Shown piece after piece: positions 1 through 8,857 of a DNA stretch of 64,000 nt. This DNA is from Novipirellula caenicola. GTDB taxonomy: Bacteria; Planctomycetota; Planctomycetia; Pirellulales; Pirellulaceae. Each line of letters begins with the position of its first letter. The first letter of the stretch is position 1. The notes below the pieces were generated by a model. It was not told where the DNA came from. It did not search any database and saw only the letters and a list, made by a program, of their open reading frames with translations. The stretch spans positions 434,001-498,000 of the forward strand of contig NZ_BAABRO010000001.1 of NCBI RefSeq assembly GCF_039545035.1, in the 5' to 3' direction. The position numbers were made by a program, and so were the translations under genes.

Positions 1-142
1 GATTCAATTGGTGATCACCACGGCGGTAGAGAACATGGCTCCGGACGCCAAAGCAAAATGTCCAAATGCCGGACAATTGTTCTTGGCCGAAACCGACATC
101 GCCGACCATGGTGGTCCGATCAACGAGTTCTATCCCGCGTAA
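1..142 (+). CDS. 3' end of an unidentified gene (partial)
   Basis: An open frame enters from the left edge and ends at TAA 140-142, giving about 46 C-terminal residues that finish INEFYPA. It contains one Cys (AKCPNAG) and no motif I recognise. After it the sequence turns into dispersed repeats, so the stop looks like the natural end of a gene. The family cannot be named from this much sequence, and the frame could be accidental. Confidence 0.4.
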   Translation, partial: IQLVITTAVENMAPDAKAKCPNAGQLFLAETDIADHGGPINEFYPA

Positions 143-198
143 CACAGGCTGCCAGGCTGTGATGGCGACCAGTGTACCGGGCTTCACGATCGACGACG

Positions 199-334
199 AA
201 AGTCTTCGCGACTTGTAGATTTAATCCAAATGCAAATCGCAATGGTGAGCCGTGGGGGCAATGCCATCTACTTTCGCACTAACCGGGTCGTGCGTAGGAC
301 CCGGCCGCTTACGCGTCGCGGCTCAATAAATCAA
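199..334 (+). repeat. Dispersed repeat family B, copy 1
   Basis: This stretch begins AAAGTCTTCGCGACTTGT and runs through GGTGAGCCGTGGG to GACCCGGCCGCT and CGGCTCAATAAATCA. The same blocks occur in the same order at 54630-54750. GTGAGCCGTG and CGCGGCTCA near the ends are partly complementary, so the unit can fold back on itself. It lies between the gene fragment at the left edge and the decaheme gene and has no coding character. Confidence 0.75.
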
Positions 335-372
335 AAGTCTTCGCGACTTTCGCTACAAAAGATTGCACTTGA

Positions 373-396
373 TGACAGGCTAGAAGCCTATCCCAC
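373..396 (+). repeat. Short palindromic repeat family C, copy 1
   Basis: TGACAGGCTAGAAGCCTATC followed by CCAC. The core AGGCT-N3-AGCCT is an inverted repeat. Related copies lie at 52716-52739 (minus), 53002-53025 and 54951-54974, all between genes. This copy lies just outside the 3' end of the decaheme gene. Confidence 0.75.
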
Positions 397-401
397 AAGG
401 G

Positions 402-2507
402 TCAAAATGAGTCGACGTGGTAGCGATGGCACTTGGTGCACGATTCGCCTGCGCCGTGATCGGTATGGCACGTCGCACACGACTCTAGTTTGAGTGGTTC
501 GAAATCGTGCCCACTTTCTCGGACGCGATGGCAATGCACACAATCGGTCAACCCGGCGATGTTCATGTGCGGGCGATGCGAGAATTTTGTAAACGTCCGC
601 CCCTGGCCCACCAGCGGTGGACTGGTCCAATTCCCGACTCCCTCGGACGCTGCCGGATGACACGTGATACAGGCAGCGACGGTACGGTTGGCGAGCATGC
701 GTTTGCGTATCGGATCATTCGCAGGCAGTGTTGCCAACGCTTCGATTGCGGAACGCACCACGGGATCCGCATGCCCGCTGCCACGGTAGACGATCGCCAT
801 CTTCAGTTCGTCGCGGTACCATCCGCCCGCGATCAACATTCGGTCGGGATCAAAACGACCGTCACTCTGCTGCGAAACTCCACCGGGTGCATCCGCACCG
901 ACCGTCAAAGGATCCTCGGCAAGAGGGTCCTCAGCAATCAACTCATTATCCCCACCGAGCAAGTCTCCACTCGACCGGTCATCCTCCAACAACTCGTCAC
1001 CGACCAACAGCGAATCATCGCTACCCAATTCGTCTGCGAGCAACAAATCGTCGTCACTCGAGTTTGCGGCATTGCCGGCTAGCGGATCGCGTTGTGGACG
1101 TGGGGATTGAGCCGCGGCGACCGTCTTGAACACGTGCTTCGCCCGTTGGCGGGGTCCTGAAACGGCCAATGGATCGGCAGCGTTTAAAAACCACATGCGA
1201 TACGTATCGGACAACATTTGCGGCGGGATCGAGCGGATCACGTTGGTGAGTGCCGCGGACGAGACCGCCGAAGCTTCGGCCCGCTCGATCATCGCGGATT
1301 GACCGTGCCGGGCCACATCCGCAAGCAGACGGCGGTGGGCTGCCGCGATCGTGGTGGCCGCAGCCGGCTGATCACGCGAATCGACACGAATGCGGCTGAA
1401 ATCTCGTGATTCGATCTGTCGCAGCGCCGATGCGACTTGATGATCATGTCGCAGAAACAACTCGGACAACGGAGCCACGATGCCATCGTAGAATCCGGTT
1501 GCCGCGATCGGCCACGATTCCATTTCGTGCGTTTGCGATTCAGGAATCGTCGGCAGTGCAAATAGCTCGATGCCATGATCGGATTCTAACCGCAATGCTT
1601 CATCATGACACGATTGGCATGCGGACTCGTACCGGACGACACGGCTCAGCTCATGATTTTCGTCTTTGACGTGACAATCGAGACAACGAAATTCGGTTGC
1701 CGAGTCTCCGTTGCGAGTGGCTGGAAAATGCTTCATGGCATGCGAGGAATGGTTAAACGCAATCCTGCCGCCACGGCCATAGGGCCAATCGGTCCACTGC
1801 GGATGCGTGTCGGCGAAACTGCCCATTTGCTGACTGTGACACGTCTGGCATTGGGCATCGGTCATCAGCATCAAGTTCGCATCAGCACCGCGGTGTTCAC
1901 GGTGACACGCAGCACACTGCACATGTTCTGGGTCGACGCCCGGCGCAGCGGTGGCATGAAGCACAAGATTCGTTTTGTTCAGTGCGGCGGATTGCAGTGA
2001 TAGTGTTCGTATTTGTTGACGCACTTCGCTGGGCAAATTGTGAGCCAGGCGAGCCGATTGGCGATCAATCGTGCTGTGATGACAATCCAAACAGCGGTCG
2101 GTTTGCGAAACCGCATCGTGTCCGACACCCCCGCGTCCGAACCACGATTGGGGCGACATCGAAGCTTCGGTGTGACAGGCGGCGCAGCGTTGTTCGTTTA
2201 ATGTTCCAGCCAGGATTTGCGCATGCGGTGTCGTCAATTCACCCGGTTTGAAGTAGTGCGACACATGGTCTTGGCGACTGCATAGGAACAAAGCGGCGAC
2301 AGCGATCGCCAGCACCGCAAAGCCTACCGCCTTGCGACGCCCTAGCCAAGTCCGCCGTGGGCAACACGGTTCGGCCATTGGGCACGTGCCCAATCCGCTC
2401 GGCCCGGCAACACACTTCTTTCCCGATGCATGAACGCCACAAACCCAACGATCTCCAGGACGATCGATGGCAGGCGGGGGAGGAAGGTGAACGTTATCGC
2501 GGGACAT
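402..2507 (-). CDS. Decaheme c-type cytochrome, membrane-anchored
   Basis: This 701-residue protein carries ten CxxCH heme-c motifs: CAACH, CLDCH, CAACH, CQTCH, CLDCH and CQSCH in the N-terminal half, then CITCH, CVHCH, CATCH and CTKCH near the C-terminus. A Cys-rich N-terminal stretch (about 20-55) precedes one hydrophobic helix (about 59-77), which probably anchors it with the hemes on the periplasmic side. Between the two heme clusters (about residues 490-560) is an acidic Leu/Asp-rich insert with repeats of the type DDSLLVGDELL. It is the third gene of a minus-strand run, 54 bp after a b-type membrane subunit and an Fe-S protein. The likely role, inferred from that context, is the periplasmic electron carrier of the complex. 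The electron acceptor is unknown. Confidence 0.9.
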   Translation of the reverse strand: MSRDNVHLPPPPAIDRPGDRWVCGVHASGKKCVAGPSGLGTCPMAEPCCPRRTWLGRRKAVGFAVLAIAVAALFLCSRQDHVSHYFKPGELTTPHAQILAGTLNEQRCAACHTEASMSPQSWFGRGGVGHDAVSQTDRCLDCHHSTIDRQSARLAHNLPSEVRQQIRTLSLQSAALNKTNLVLHATAAPGVDPEHVQCAACHREHRGADANLMLMTDAQCQTCHSQQMGSFADTHPQWTDWPYGRGGRIAFNHSSHAMKHFPATRNGDSATEFRCLDCHVKDENHELSRVVRYESACQSCHDEALRLESDHGIELFALPTIPESQTHEMESWPIAATGFYDGIVAPLSELFLRHDHQVASALRQIESRDFSRIRVDSRDQPAAATTIAAAHRRLLADVARHGQSAMIERAEASAVSSAALTNVIRSIPPQMLSDTYRMWFLNAADPLAVSGPRQRAKHVFKTVAAAQSPRPQRDPLAGNAANSSDDDLLLADELGSDDSLLVGDELLEDDRSSGDLLGGDNELIAEDPLAEDPLTVGADAPGGVSQQSDGRFDPDRMLIAGGWYRDELKMAIVYRGSGHADPVVRSAIEALATLPANDPIRKRMLANRTVAACITCHPAASEGVGNWTSPPLVGQGRTFTKFSHRPHMNIAGLTDCVHCHRVRESGHDFEPLKLESCATCHTDHGAGESCTKCHRYHVDSF

Positions 2508-2561
2508 CGGACAGCAGCGTGGTGGGCGGAGTGAATCGTCGGACGAACAGGGTGTGCTCGG

Positions 2562-3383
2562 CTACATCGTGAAACGCAGTGCCACAGCGGCATGTATGAT
2601 CGCGCCACCAAACAGCAGCAGTGAAAACACGCTATGAACCACCACCCACAAACGCAACCGGAACTGCAACGCGTACTGATAATCCAAGTCATCACGTTTG
2701 CGAACGAGTGCGGCGAATTGCCCGGCGGTCGATCGTGATTCCTGTTCCAAGTAGCGATCGAGCTCTCGCAATCCCGACAACAAACGACGTCGCCGGTGCC
2801 CGGTCGGAAGCATCACGTAGGCAAGCGTTGGCGAGGAAGCAAAAAACGGATTCAGCACATTGCGATAAAATGTCTTTAGCACTGCCATTGCGTCTTCTTC
2901 GCTGCTGCCTTCCAACAACCGACCTGCGGCCGCTGCGATCTCGTTGCGATGCCAGGGGATTTGTTCGAAACGATATTCGCCGGGAACCGCGGTCAAACGA
3001 CGCGGCACCGTCCGACTTGCATACAGTCCATAGAATCCACTTCCGGAAACGACCAGAAATAAAATCGACAAGGTGCATTCGAATTGCCCGGTTGCGATCA
3101 AGGCAGGGACATGAACCACGTAGACTGCCGCAGCAAAAAGTCCGCTGTACAGATGAATTTGAGTCCAAGTGCTGATGTTCCCCAGCGGCAATACCGGCAA
3201 CCGCCGGCGGATCCCCAACAACATCAGCAGGCACAACGTCGCCAGCAGCGTGAACCCCGTAAAGTAACTGGCGTGGCCAAGCCGGTCTTGTTGCCAACGA
3301 TTGATCATCACGACGAATCCGATGGCGATCGCAGTGACCAGCAGCGAGACCCGTCGTCGTGTACGAAAGTGAATCGGTTTCAT
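2562..3383 (-). CDS. Membrane subunit, probable b-type cytochrome
   Basis: This is a 273-residue protein with about five hydrophobic segments. Two helices carry paired histidines: IHLYSGLFAAAVYVVHVP (about residues 96-113) and VVVHSVFSLLLFGGAIIHAA near the C-terminus. That spacing resembles bis-His heme-b ligation in cytochrome b561 and ferric-reductase-like proteins. A soluble segment (about 155-235) sits between them. The gene starts 6 bp after the Fe-S protein and precedes the decaheme cytochrome, so it most likely links cytoplasmic Fe-S clusters, or quinol, to the periplasmic hemes. Assignment to an exact family is not possible by eye. Confidence 0.75.
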   Translation of the reverse strand: MKPIHFRTRRRVSLLVTAIAIGFVVMINRWQQDRLGHASYFTGFTLLATLCLLMLLGIRRRLPVLPLGNISTWTQIHLYSGLFAAAVYVVHVPALIATGQFECTLSILFLVVSGSGFYGLYASRTVPRRLTAVPGEYRFEQIPWHRNEIAAAAGRLLEGSSEEDAMAVLKTFYRNVLNPFFASSPTLAYVMLPTGHRRRRLLSGLRELDRYLEQESRSTAGQFAALVRKRDDLDYQYALQFRLRLWVVVHSVFSLLLFGGAIIHAAVALRFTM

Positions 3384-3389
3384 ACGTCG

Positions 3390-5210
3390 TTAACTCCGGC
3401 GATCGAGCCACTGTGAAAGCGGAGCCGATTCGGTCAAATCGATTCGTACCAACGCGTCATGCGGACACGCCGAAGCACACGCGGGCCCATTGGGCTGAGT
3501 GCTACACAAATCACATTTCGTCGCCTTGGTGATCGGTTTTCCACTCGCAGAATCGCAGTACGGTTTTCCGCTGCGGTCACGAATACTTGCCATTTGAATG
3601 TTTTGATAGGGACACGCGTTGGCACACGTGCCACAGCCAATGCAGATCGGTTCGTGTATTACCACCACGCCGCTGTCGACGTCACGCGCGATCGAACCGG
3701 TGGGACATCCGATCATGCAAACCGGATCCTCGCAGTGCATACACGCTTGCACAAACTGCAATCGGTCGTGAATCAAGCCTTGTCGGGCGAACCGAGGATT
3801 GCCATCATTCACACTGGCACAAGCCTTCACGCAATCGTCGCACCGCGTACATCGATTCAGATCGATGACCATTGCTTGTTGGCCATTGTTCAAACGGTTT
3901 TGCACGACAAATTCGAGCAACTCAGTTTGCTGGAATCCGGTACCGGTGACGATGGGTAAATCGCTCTGCCCGTCTCGTTTGGATTGGGGTAACCGTGCTT
4001 GCGTTCGCCGTTCGACGTTCTCGGCCGCCGTGGCGACTTGATCGCGACGGGTGACCAACTTGGCGATTTCCGCAGGCAGTTCACTTCGCCGCACGTGTGG
4101 CAACACCGCCTCGGCAAACACTTCCGCCGGGATCGACAACGTGTCAAGAAACCCAACGGCGCGAAGCGAATGCTGCAGCGTTTTCGGCGGCGCATTCTCG
4201 CTACGAAGCGAGTTATAAGCCAACTCTTCAAACCCAAACAAATGGCCTTTGCCTAGGTAAGCGGTCGTACGATGGGAGGCGCCGTAGTGCTGGGACAGCC
4301 GTCCAAATCCACTGCGAACGATGATCAAATCCGTTGGCAATCGCCCTTCTTCGGCCACCACTGGTTCGGATTCGATCTGTTCGGCGAGCGGCAATTTTCG
4401 CTGGCGTTTGTAATCGTTGTCCCATTCCATTCGCCCATACGAATGCAGCCCCGTTGCACCGGCGACTCGCTGCAGATTGGCTTCGGGCAGGTAGCGAAGC
4501 AATGGGATTTCCCGCAGATGCACTGGCAACCACTGCTCGCGATAGTGTTCGTCGAGGGTGTCGGCAAAGGCTTTATCGCGACGAAACATCCGCAACCCTT
4601 GCCACCGAATCTCTAGCAGCGTGGCTTCGTTTTCCGCGATCACGGTCGCTGTTCGTGGTGAACGATACATCGCCGCGACTTCGCCAAACAGTTCGCCGGG
4701 GCCCAGCGATACGTGTTCATGTTCTCGCAACACCAGATCAAAATCTTGCAAGAAGATCGCTTGGCGATCGTCCAACGTCCGGATCGTTCCGGAAGAATTG
4801 GTTCGCAGCGGAACCACTTGCGACGGTTCGCGTGCTTCGGCCACCGGGCTGCGGAACAGGAATCGCCGCATTGCCTCGGGCCAGCTCAATTTTTGTTTCG
4901 GGGTACGGCCGAGCTGTTCAGGTGAAAGCGAATCCACCATCACGCTGACGCTGCCGGCAATCACCAGGAATGCACTATTGCCATAATCCCCTTCGCGGAC
5001 CAACACTTCGCCTGGTTCACAGCGAATCAGACGACAATCGTTCCGCAAAATGCCTTCCAACGGAGTGGTCCGCGGGAACGATTTCGGATTCATCGACGCA
5101 AATGGTTCGCGAGAGCGCAACCAAGCCACATCGGCGTCGTTCATTGACGCATCCATTGGCTTGTCCCATCGCTGGGGGCGGCGCACGGTTATCGCTTCGG
5201 AGAGGTCCAT
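3390..5210 (-). CDS. Cyclic-nucleotide-binding domain / 4x[4Fe-4S] ferredoxin fusion
   Basis: This 606-residue soluble protein has two parts. The N-terminal part has a cNMP-binding fold (about 50-215) with a phosphate-binding-cassette-like segment GELFGEVAAMYRSPRTATV, interrupted by a basic insert at about 95-160, and then a more degenerate second cNMP-like domain (about 225-370). The C-terminal part (about 445-590) has Cys motifs for four [4Fe-4S] clusters, arranged as in HycB/DmsB electron-transfer subunits: CTRCDDCVKAC, CMHCEDPVCMIGCP, CIGCGTCANACP, and CDLC with a later CASACP. It heads the operon with the b-type and decaheme proteins. I infer a cytoplasmic electron-entry subunit whose activity or docking responds to a cyclic nucleotide or similar ligand. 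The partner dehydrogenase is not in the window. Confidence 0.88.
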   Translation of the reverse strand: MDLSEAITVRRPQRWDKPMDASMNDADVAWLRSREPFASMNPKSFPRTTPLEGILRNDCRLIRCEPGEVLVREGDYGNSAFLVIAGSVSVMVDSLSPEQLGRTPKQKLSWPEAMRRFLFRSPVAEAREPSQVVPLRTNSSGTIRTLDDRQAIFLQDFDLVLREHEHVSLGPGELFGEVAAMYRSPRTATVIAENEATLLEIRWQGLRMFRRDKAFADTLDEHYREQWLPVHLREIPLLRYLPEANLQRVAGATGLHSYGRMEWDNDYKRQRKLPLAEQIESEPVVAEEGRLPTDLIIVRSGFGRLSQHYGASHRTTAYLGKGHLFGFEELAYNSLRSENAPPKTLQHSLRAVGFLDTLSIPAEVFAEAVLPHVRRSELPAEIAKLVTRRDQVATAAENVERRTQARLPQSKRDGQSDLPIVTGTGFQQTELLEFVVQNRLNNGQQAMVIDLNRCTRCDDCVKACASVNDGNPRFARQGLIHDRLQFVQACMHCEDPVCMIGCPTGSIARDVDSGVVVIHEPICIGCGTCANACPYQNIQMASIRDRSGKPYCDSASGKPITKATKCDLCSTQPNGPACASACPHDALVRIDLTESAPLSQWLDRRS

Positions 5211-5256
5211 GAACGCTCTGATACCCGGCCCCGCATTTCAAAGTCAATAGAAATGC

Positions 5257-5275
5257 CGTGAAACAAAGTTTCACG
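5257..5275 (-). terminator. Hairpin downstream of cmk, possible terminator
   Basis: CGTGAAAC-AAA-GTTTCACG forms a perfect 8-bp stem with a 3-nt loop between the end of cmk and the start of the Fe-S operon. A second, imperfect hairpin (ACCGGACGG...CCGTCGGT on the minus strand) lies between it and cmk. There is no clean T-run, so it could equally be an operator upstream of the Fe-S gene. Confidence 0.4.
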
Positions 5276-5315
5276 ACCGGCACCGACGGTCAAGCCGTCC
5301 GGTGACAAGCGTTCG

Positions 5316-5981
5316 TCACTGCGTTTGCCGCTTTTCCATCACTTCGCGAACACGTTGCAGCACCCACGCCAACACCTCTTCAGGCGTCATGCCGTCGGTG
5401 TTCAGCACAATCGCATCCTCAGCGGCTCGTAGACGGCCCACCGGTCGCGATTCGTCTTCGCGGTCTCGTTTGTTCTGCGCGGCCAACACCTGTTCGAACG
5501 ACATGTGCCGCCCTTCGCTTTTGAGCTGTTCGACACGTCGTTTTGCTCGTTCTTCGGGCGACGCGGTCAAAAAGAATTTGCATTCCGCATCGGGGAACAC
5601 CTCGGCCCCCTGATCACGCCCCTCGGTGACAATGTCACGACCCGCGGCGATCCGTTGCTGTTGCGCCGACAATTGCTGACGGATCAGTGGTTCATCGGCC
5701 AAATAACGAATCGCGTCGGTGACCGTGGGCGAACGAATCTCGCTAGAAACATCGTCGCCGTTCAGCAAGATGGTATCGCCATCCCACTGCAAATCGACTT
5801 CACGAGCAACCCGCACCAGCGCCGGCGTATCATCGAAATCGACTTGGGCCCGGATCGTGGCGAGCGTCACCGCTCGATAAAGCGCCCCGGTATCGAGAAA
5901 ATCAAATTTCAATTCCTGCGCTACTTTACGGGCAATACTACTTTTTCCAGCGCCGGCAGGGCCATCAATGGCTACGATCAC
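5316..5981 (-). CDS. cmk: Cytidylate kinase
   Basis: The 221-residue protein phosphorylates CMP/dCMP to the diphosphates with ATP in the cytoplasm. It opens with the P-loop IDGPAGAGKSSIARKVA and continues with the CMP-kinase signatures FLDTGALYRA and VTEGRDQGAEVFPDA and the lid arginines in EERAKRRVEQL. Length is normal for the family. The start is GTG at 5981, which overlaps the stop of the upstream transglutaminase gene as GTGA, so the two are translationally coupled. The downstream neighbour is separated by a hairpin region. Confidence 0.96.
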   Translation of the reverse strand: MIVAIDGPAGAGKSSIARKVAQELKFDFLDTGALYRAVTLATIRAQVDFDDTPALVRVAREVDLQWDGDTILLNGDDVSSEIRSPTVTDAIRYLADEPLIRQQLSAQQQRIAAGRDIVTEGRDQGAEVFPDAECKFFLTASPEERAKRRVEQLKSEGRHMSFEQVLAAQNKRDREDESRPVGRLRAAEDAIVLNTDGMTPEEVLAWVLQRVREVMEKRQTQ

Positions 5982-8578
5982 GATGCGTTTACTTTCGATT
6001 CGGTCGATTGGGATGGGGCAGGGACTGCAACGGAAGGGTTCGACATCCGAGTTCGCACTTGCTGTTTCAATTCGTCCAACGCGTGCTGGATCGTTTGCGG
6101 ATCCACATCGGCATCCCCGGGGACGTTTGTCGTGGGTGGCCCGAAACGTAGTCGATAGAACGCATTCGTCAAGATACGCAGTGGCGAACGGGACGGCGAA
6201 ATCGAAACCTCATCGGCTTGGCGGGCGTCTGGGTTCAATTTGTTTTCGGCCATCACCGCGATTTCGCCAGGCGTTTGAGCATGTCGTCGATGGATTCCGC
6301 AGCGAGTCAAACAGTCCAGCGTCTCGGCGTAAAACGCCAGCGTGGGGCGAGGCGGGCGAGACATCGTGGCCTTTTGAGACCGCTGCTGAAATTCCGACAT
6401 GACCCGAATGGTTCCGAAGACTCCGAGTGTCACCATCACCCCAAACACGGCTGCAATCCATGAAAAATCACGGTGTGCCGACAACGCGCCTCCGCCAAGC
6501 TGTCCCGCTTGAACTTGGTCGATGATATTGCGAAACCAAGTCGCCAGCAGCGTTCGAGATTGAGCGATCGGAGTGATCGCCGAACCTCCGCCGCTCGATT
6601 TGGTATTGTCACTTGAATTCACGTCGACCACGTATCCTTTCCAAAGCGTTTCGGCCAAATCGATGACGCTATGAACCCCTTGGGTGTTCCCCTCGGAATT
6701 GGTTCCACCGGGAGTCGGATCTAAACGCATCCAATATTGTTCTGCCTTGGGTTGCCCATAAACCACGGTTTCGAGATCGTCTGCGTCAATCAACGCTTCG
6801 ACCCAGGCATGTGCGTGCGATTGGCGAGCGACGTAATAATGCCCAAGTTCGTTCAGATCTCCGGTTCGATACCCAACAACCAAGCGAGCGGGAATGCCTT
6901 GACTGCGAAGCATCATTGCCAGTGCCGAAGCAAAGTATTGACAATGACCTCGACGATCCTTGGCGACAAACTTTTCGATGGGATCCACCCGGCTCGATCT
7001 CGTCGCGTTCAAATTCAACGTGTACTCGAATCCGCCGCGAGTGTGCAAAAATTCTTCGTACAGCCTTGCCAACGCCATCGGCCGTCGCGATTCCTCTGGG
7101 ATACTGTTTGCGAGCGCGTCAGCCATCAATTTGATCGTCGGCATCCGCTGCTCGTTAAATCGCAACAGTTCGTGTTCATAATTGCTGCGGAAATCGCGTT
7201 CGGGATTGTTACGTTTCAACCTCGCCCCCATGTTCGGTCCGTTGTTCCGAATCTCGGCAATCTGAGACGCCCAGGCGACTTCCCCTGGCGCAAACCGAGC
7301 GATCAATTCGGACTGCACTCCATCGCGAAGCGAATGGGTTCCAAACGAATATTGGATCGGCGGCCGATTCCATTCACTCGCCTCGCGACGACGCAGCGTC
7401 CAACGCTCGGTTTGATGCACCACCTCTTTCTTCGTGTCGGTACGAAAATAGGGAGCGATGGCGAACAGCGAATCGCTATACATCGATTTGCAATCGACTT
7501 GCACGTCCACTGCGTCATAGAAATTGCGATCGCTGCTTCGCTCAGGAAAATATTCCATCGGCAATAACTGTGCGTTGCTGATCACCCCGCCCGGCAGCGT
7601 TGACCAATCGGCAATGATCTCTCCTTCGGCATCGTGAGTGTGATACCGCTCGAGCGTTCTGCCACGCAGATACAATCCGCCAATCGCACGGTACGGTTTC
7701 CCCGTCGCTCGCTCGGTCATCCAAACCCGAAGTGCGATCTCGTTGCTCTTGAGCATCTGACCAAACTGCTGCAGCCGTACCGTCTCGCTAAAACCGACCA
7801 AGGTGCGGCCATTGTGCCCCATCTTGGCGGATTCGGTGGTCCGAGGAATCGCGTAAAAGAAAGTCGCCCCGATCAGCAGGACGGCGGGCACGACCAACAA
7901 CAGAATCGTGCGATACAGACTGGTGCCGCGCGAGGCTGCTTCGCGATCGTGCACAGATGGGGGCGGATCCGGCTTTGGCATGTCGACGAGATTGGAATTG
8001 ACCCGACGCGCTTTTTCGGCATCGTAGCCGGTCGCCAGCGACGAGACGCCGGAGAGCAGTGCCAAACCATACGCCGCGACGAACCCAATCGGCACCAACA
8101 GCAAACCAAAGGTGATGGCATTGTTAAACACCGCCGCCACGATCAGTTCAAGCAAACAAAAAACGCACAGCTGTTCGCACACCCGATGGGTTTTCACTTG
8201 CAGCATCAAGATCGCTTGGACCAAAACCAACAATTGGGACACCGCGACAAGATGCCGATCGCCGGCTTGGTACAAATCGACAGCAAACCGCGTCCGCGTC
8301 GTTGGATCGTAGACGACAAATTCCGCGACGCAGTAGATCGCCGCCGCAATCATTGCCAAATAAGCCACCAACGACGGCAGCGAAAAAAAGGCCAACCAAT
8401 CGACAAACACGTAACCAAAGATCGCAAAGAAAATGGCAATCAAGGCAAACGTTTGCGAATCAGGGTCCCCCGCAAGCGTCATCCCCCCCAGACAGGAGAG
8501 GATCGCAAAACACAGCTTCACTCGACCATCGACCTCAGTCTCGCTGTCCTTCGTGATCACTGAAATTACGGATGTCAT
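5978..8578 (-). CDS. Transglutaminase-like membrane protein (DUF3488/TgpA type)
   Basis: This 866-residue protein starts with several membrane helices (about residues 20-190, another near 225). A periplasmic transglutaminase core follows, with the Cys in GHCQYFASALAMMLRSQG, the His in SHAHAWVEAL and the Asp in LDPTPGG. One more helix and a cytoplasmic tail similar to DUF4129 close the protein. In other bacteria this architecture stands with MoxR and DUF58 genes, and both lie just upstream here. The family is tied to envelope protein modification or peptide cleavage, but the substrate is unknown. No clear Shine-Dalgarno precedes the ATG. Its 3' end overlaps cmk by 4 bp. Confidence 0.9.
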   Translation of the reverse strand: MTSVISVITKDSETEVDGRVKLCFAILSCLGGMTLAGDPDSQTFALIAIFFAIFGYVFVDWLAFFSLPSLVAYLAMIAAAIYCVAEFVVYDPTTRTRFAVDLYQAGDRHLVAVSQLLVLVQAILMLQVKTHRVCEQLCVFCLLELIVAAVFNNAITFGLLLVPIGFVAAYGLALLSGVSSLATGYDAEKARRVNSNLVDMPKPDPPPSVHDREAASRGTSLYRTILLLVVPAVLLIGATFFYAIPRTTESAKMGHNGRTLVGFSETVRLQQFGQMLKSNEIALRVWMTERATGKPYRAIGGLYLRGRTLERYHTHDAEGEIIADWSTLPGGVISNAQLLPMEYFPERSSDRNFYDAVDVQVDCKSMYSDSLFAIAPYFRTDTKKEVVHQTERWTLRRREASEWNRPPIQYSFGTHSLRDGVQSELIARFAPGEVAWASQIAEIRNNGPNMGARLKRNNPERDFRSNYEHELLRFNEQRMPTIKLMADALANSIPEESRRPMALARLYEEFLHTRGGFEYTLNLNATRSSRVDPIEKFVAKDRRGHCQYFASALAMMLRSQGIPARLVVGYRTGDLNELGHYYVARQSHAHAWVEALIDADDLETVVYGQPKAEQYWMRLDPTPGGTNSEGNTQGVHSVIDLAETLWKGYVVDVNSSDNTKSSGGGSAITPIAQSRTLLATWFRNIIDQVQAGQLGGGALSAHRDFSWIAAVFGVMVTLGVFGTIRVMSEFQQRSQKATMSRPPRPTLAFYAETLDCLTRCGIHRRHAQTPGEIAVMAENKLNPDARQADEVSISPSRSPLRILTNAFYRLRFGPPTTNVPGDADVDPQTIQHALDELKQQVRTRMSNPSVAVPAPSQSTESKVNAS

Positions 8579-8643
8579 AAATCTAAGCCCAACTCATTTA
8601 CCGATTGCCGATCGAAGCGATGGTTTCCCCTCATTGTACAGTC

Positions 8644-8694
8644 TGTTCGTATTAATGGGCTGTCCGTATTAATGGGCTGTCCGTATTAATGGGG
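8644..8694 (+). repeat. Tandem 17-bp repeat, three units
   Basis: Three head-to-tail copies of TGTCCGTATTAATGGGC (first copy TGTTCG, last copy ending GGGG) lie between the transglutaminase gene and the DUF58 gene. Degenerate relatives such as CAGTATTTAATTGGGGGCAG continue to about 8755. The 279-bp gap holds no credible gene. Confidence 0.85.
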
Positions 8695-8857
8695 CAGACT
8701 GTTTTCATGTGGCGGTCCGATTGATTGGGGCCAGTATTTAATTGGGGGCAGTATTTTGACGGGGAGACATCAGTCCACAACGTCGGTTTCCCGACGTGTT
8801 TTTCACTGGGGCGGATCTTGCCGCTGGATCCGAGCTTGTCGCCAGAGAAAAGTGGAC

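Noticed and set aside
6737-7567. A 276-codon plus-strand frame opposite the transglutaminase gene
   Set aside because: Antisense shadow of a real gene, without motifs.
7634-8563. A 309-codon plus-strand frame opposite the transglutaminase gene
   Set aside because: It is antisense to a well-supported gene, is rich in Arg/Gln/His as expected of a shadow frame, and has no domain.
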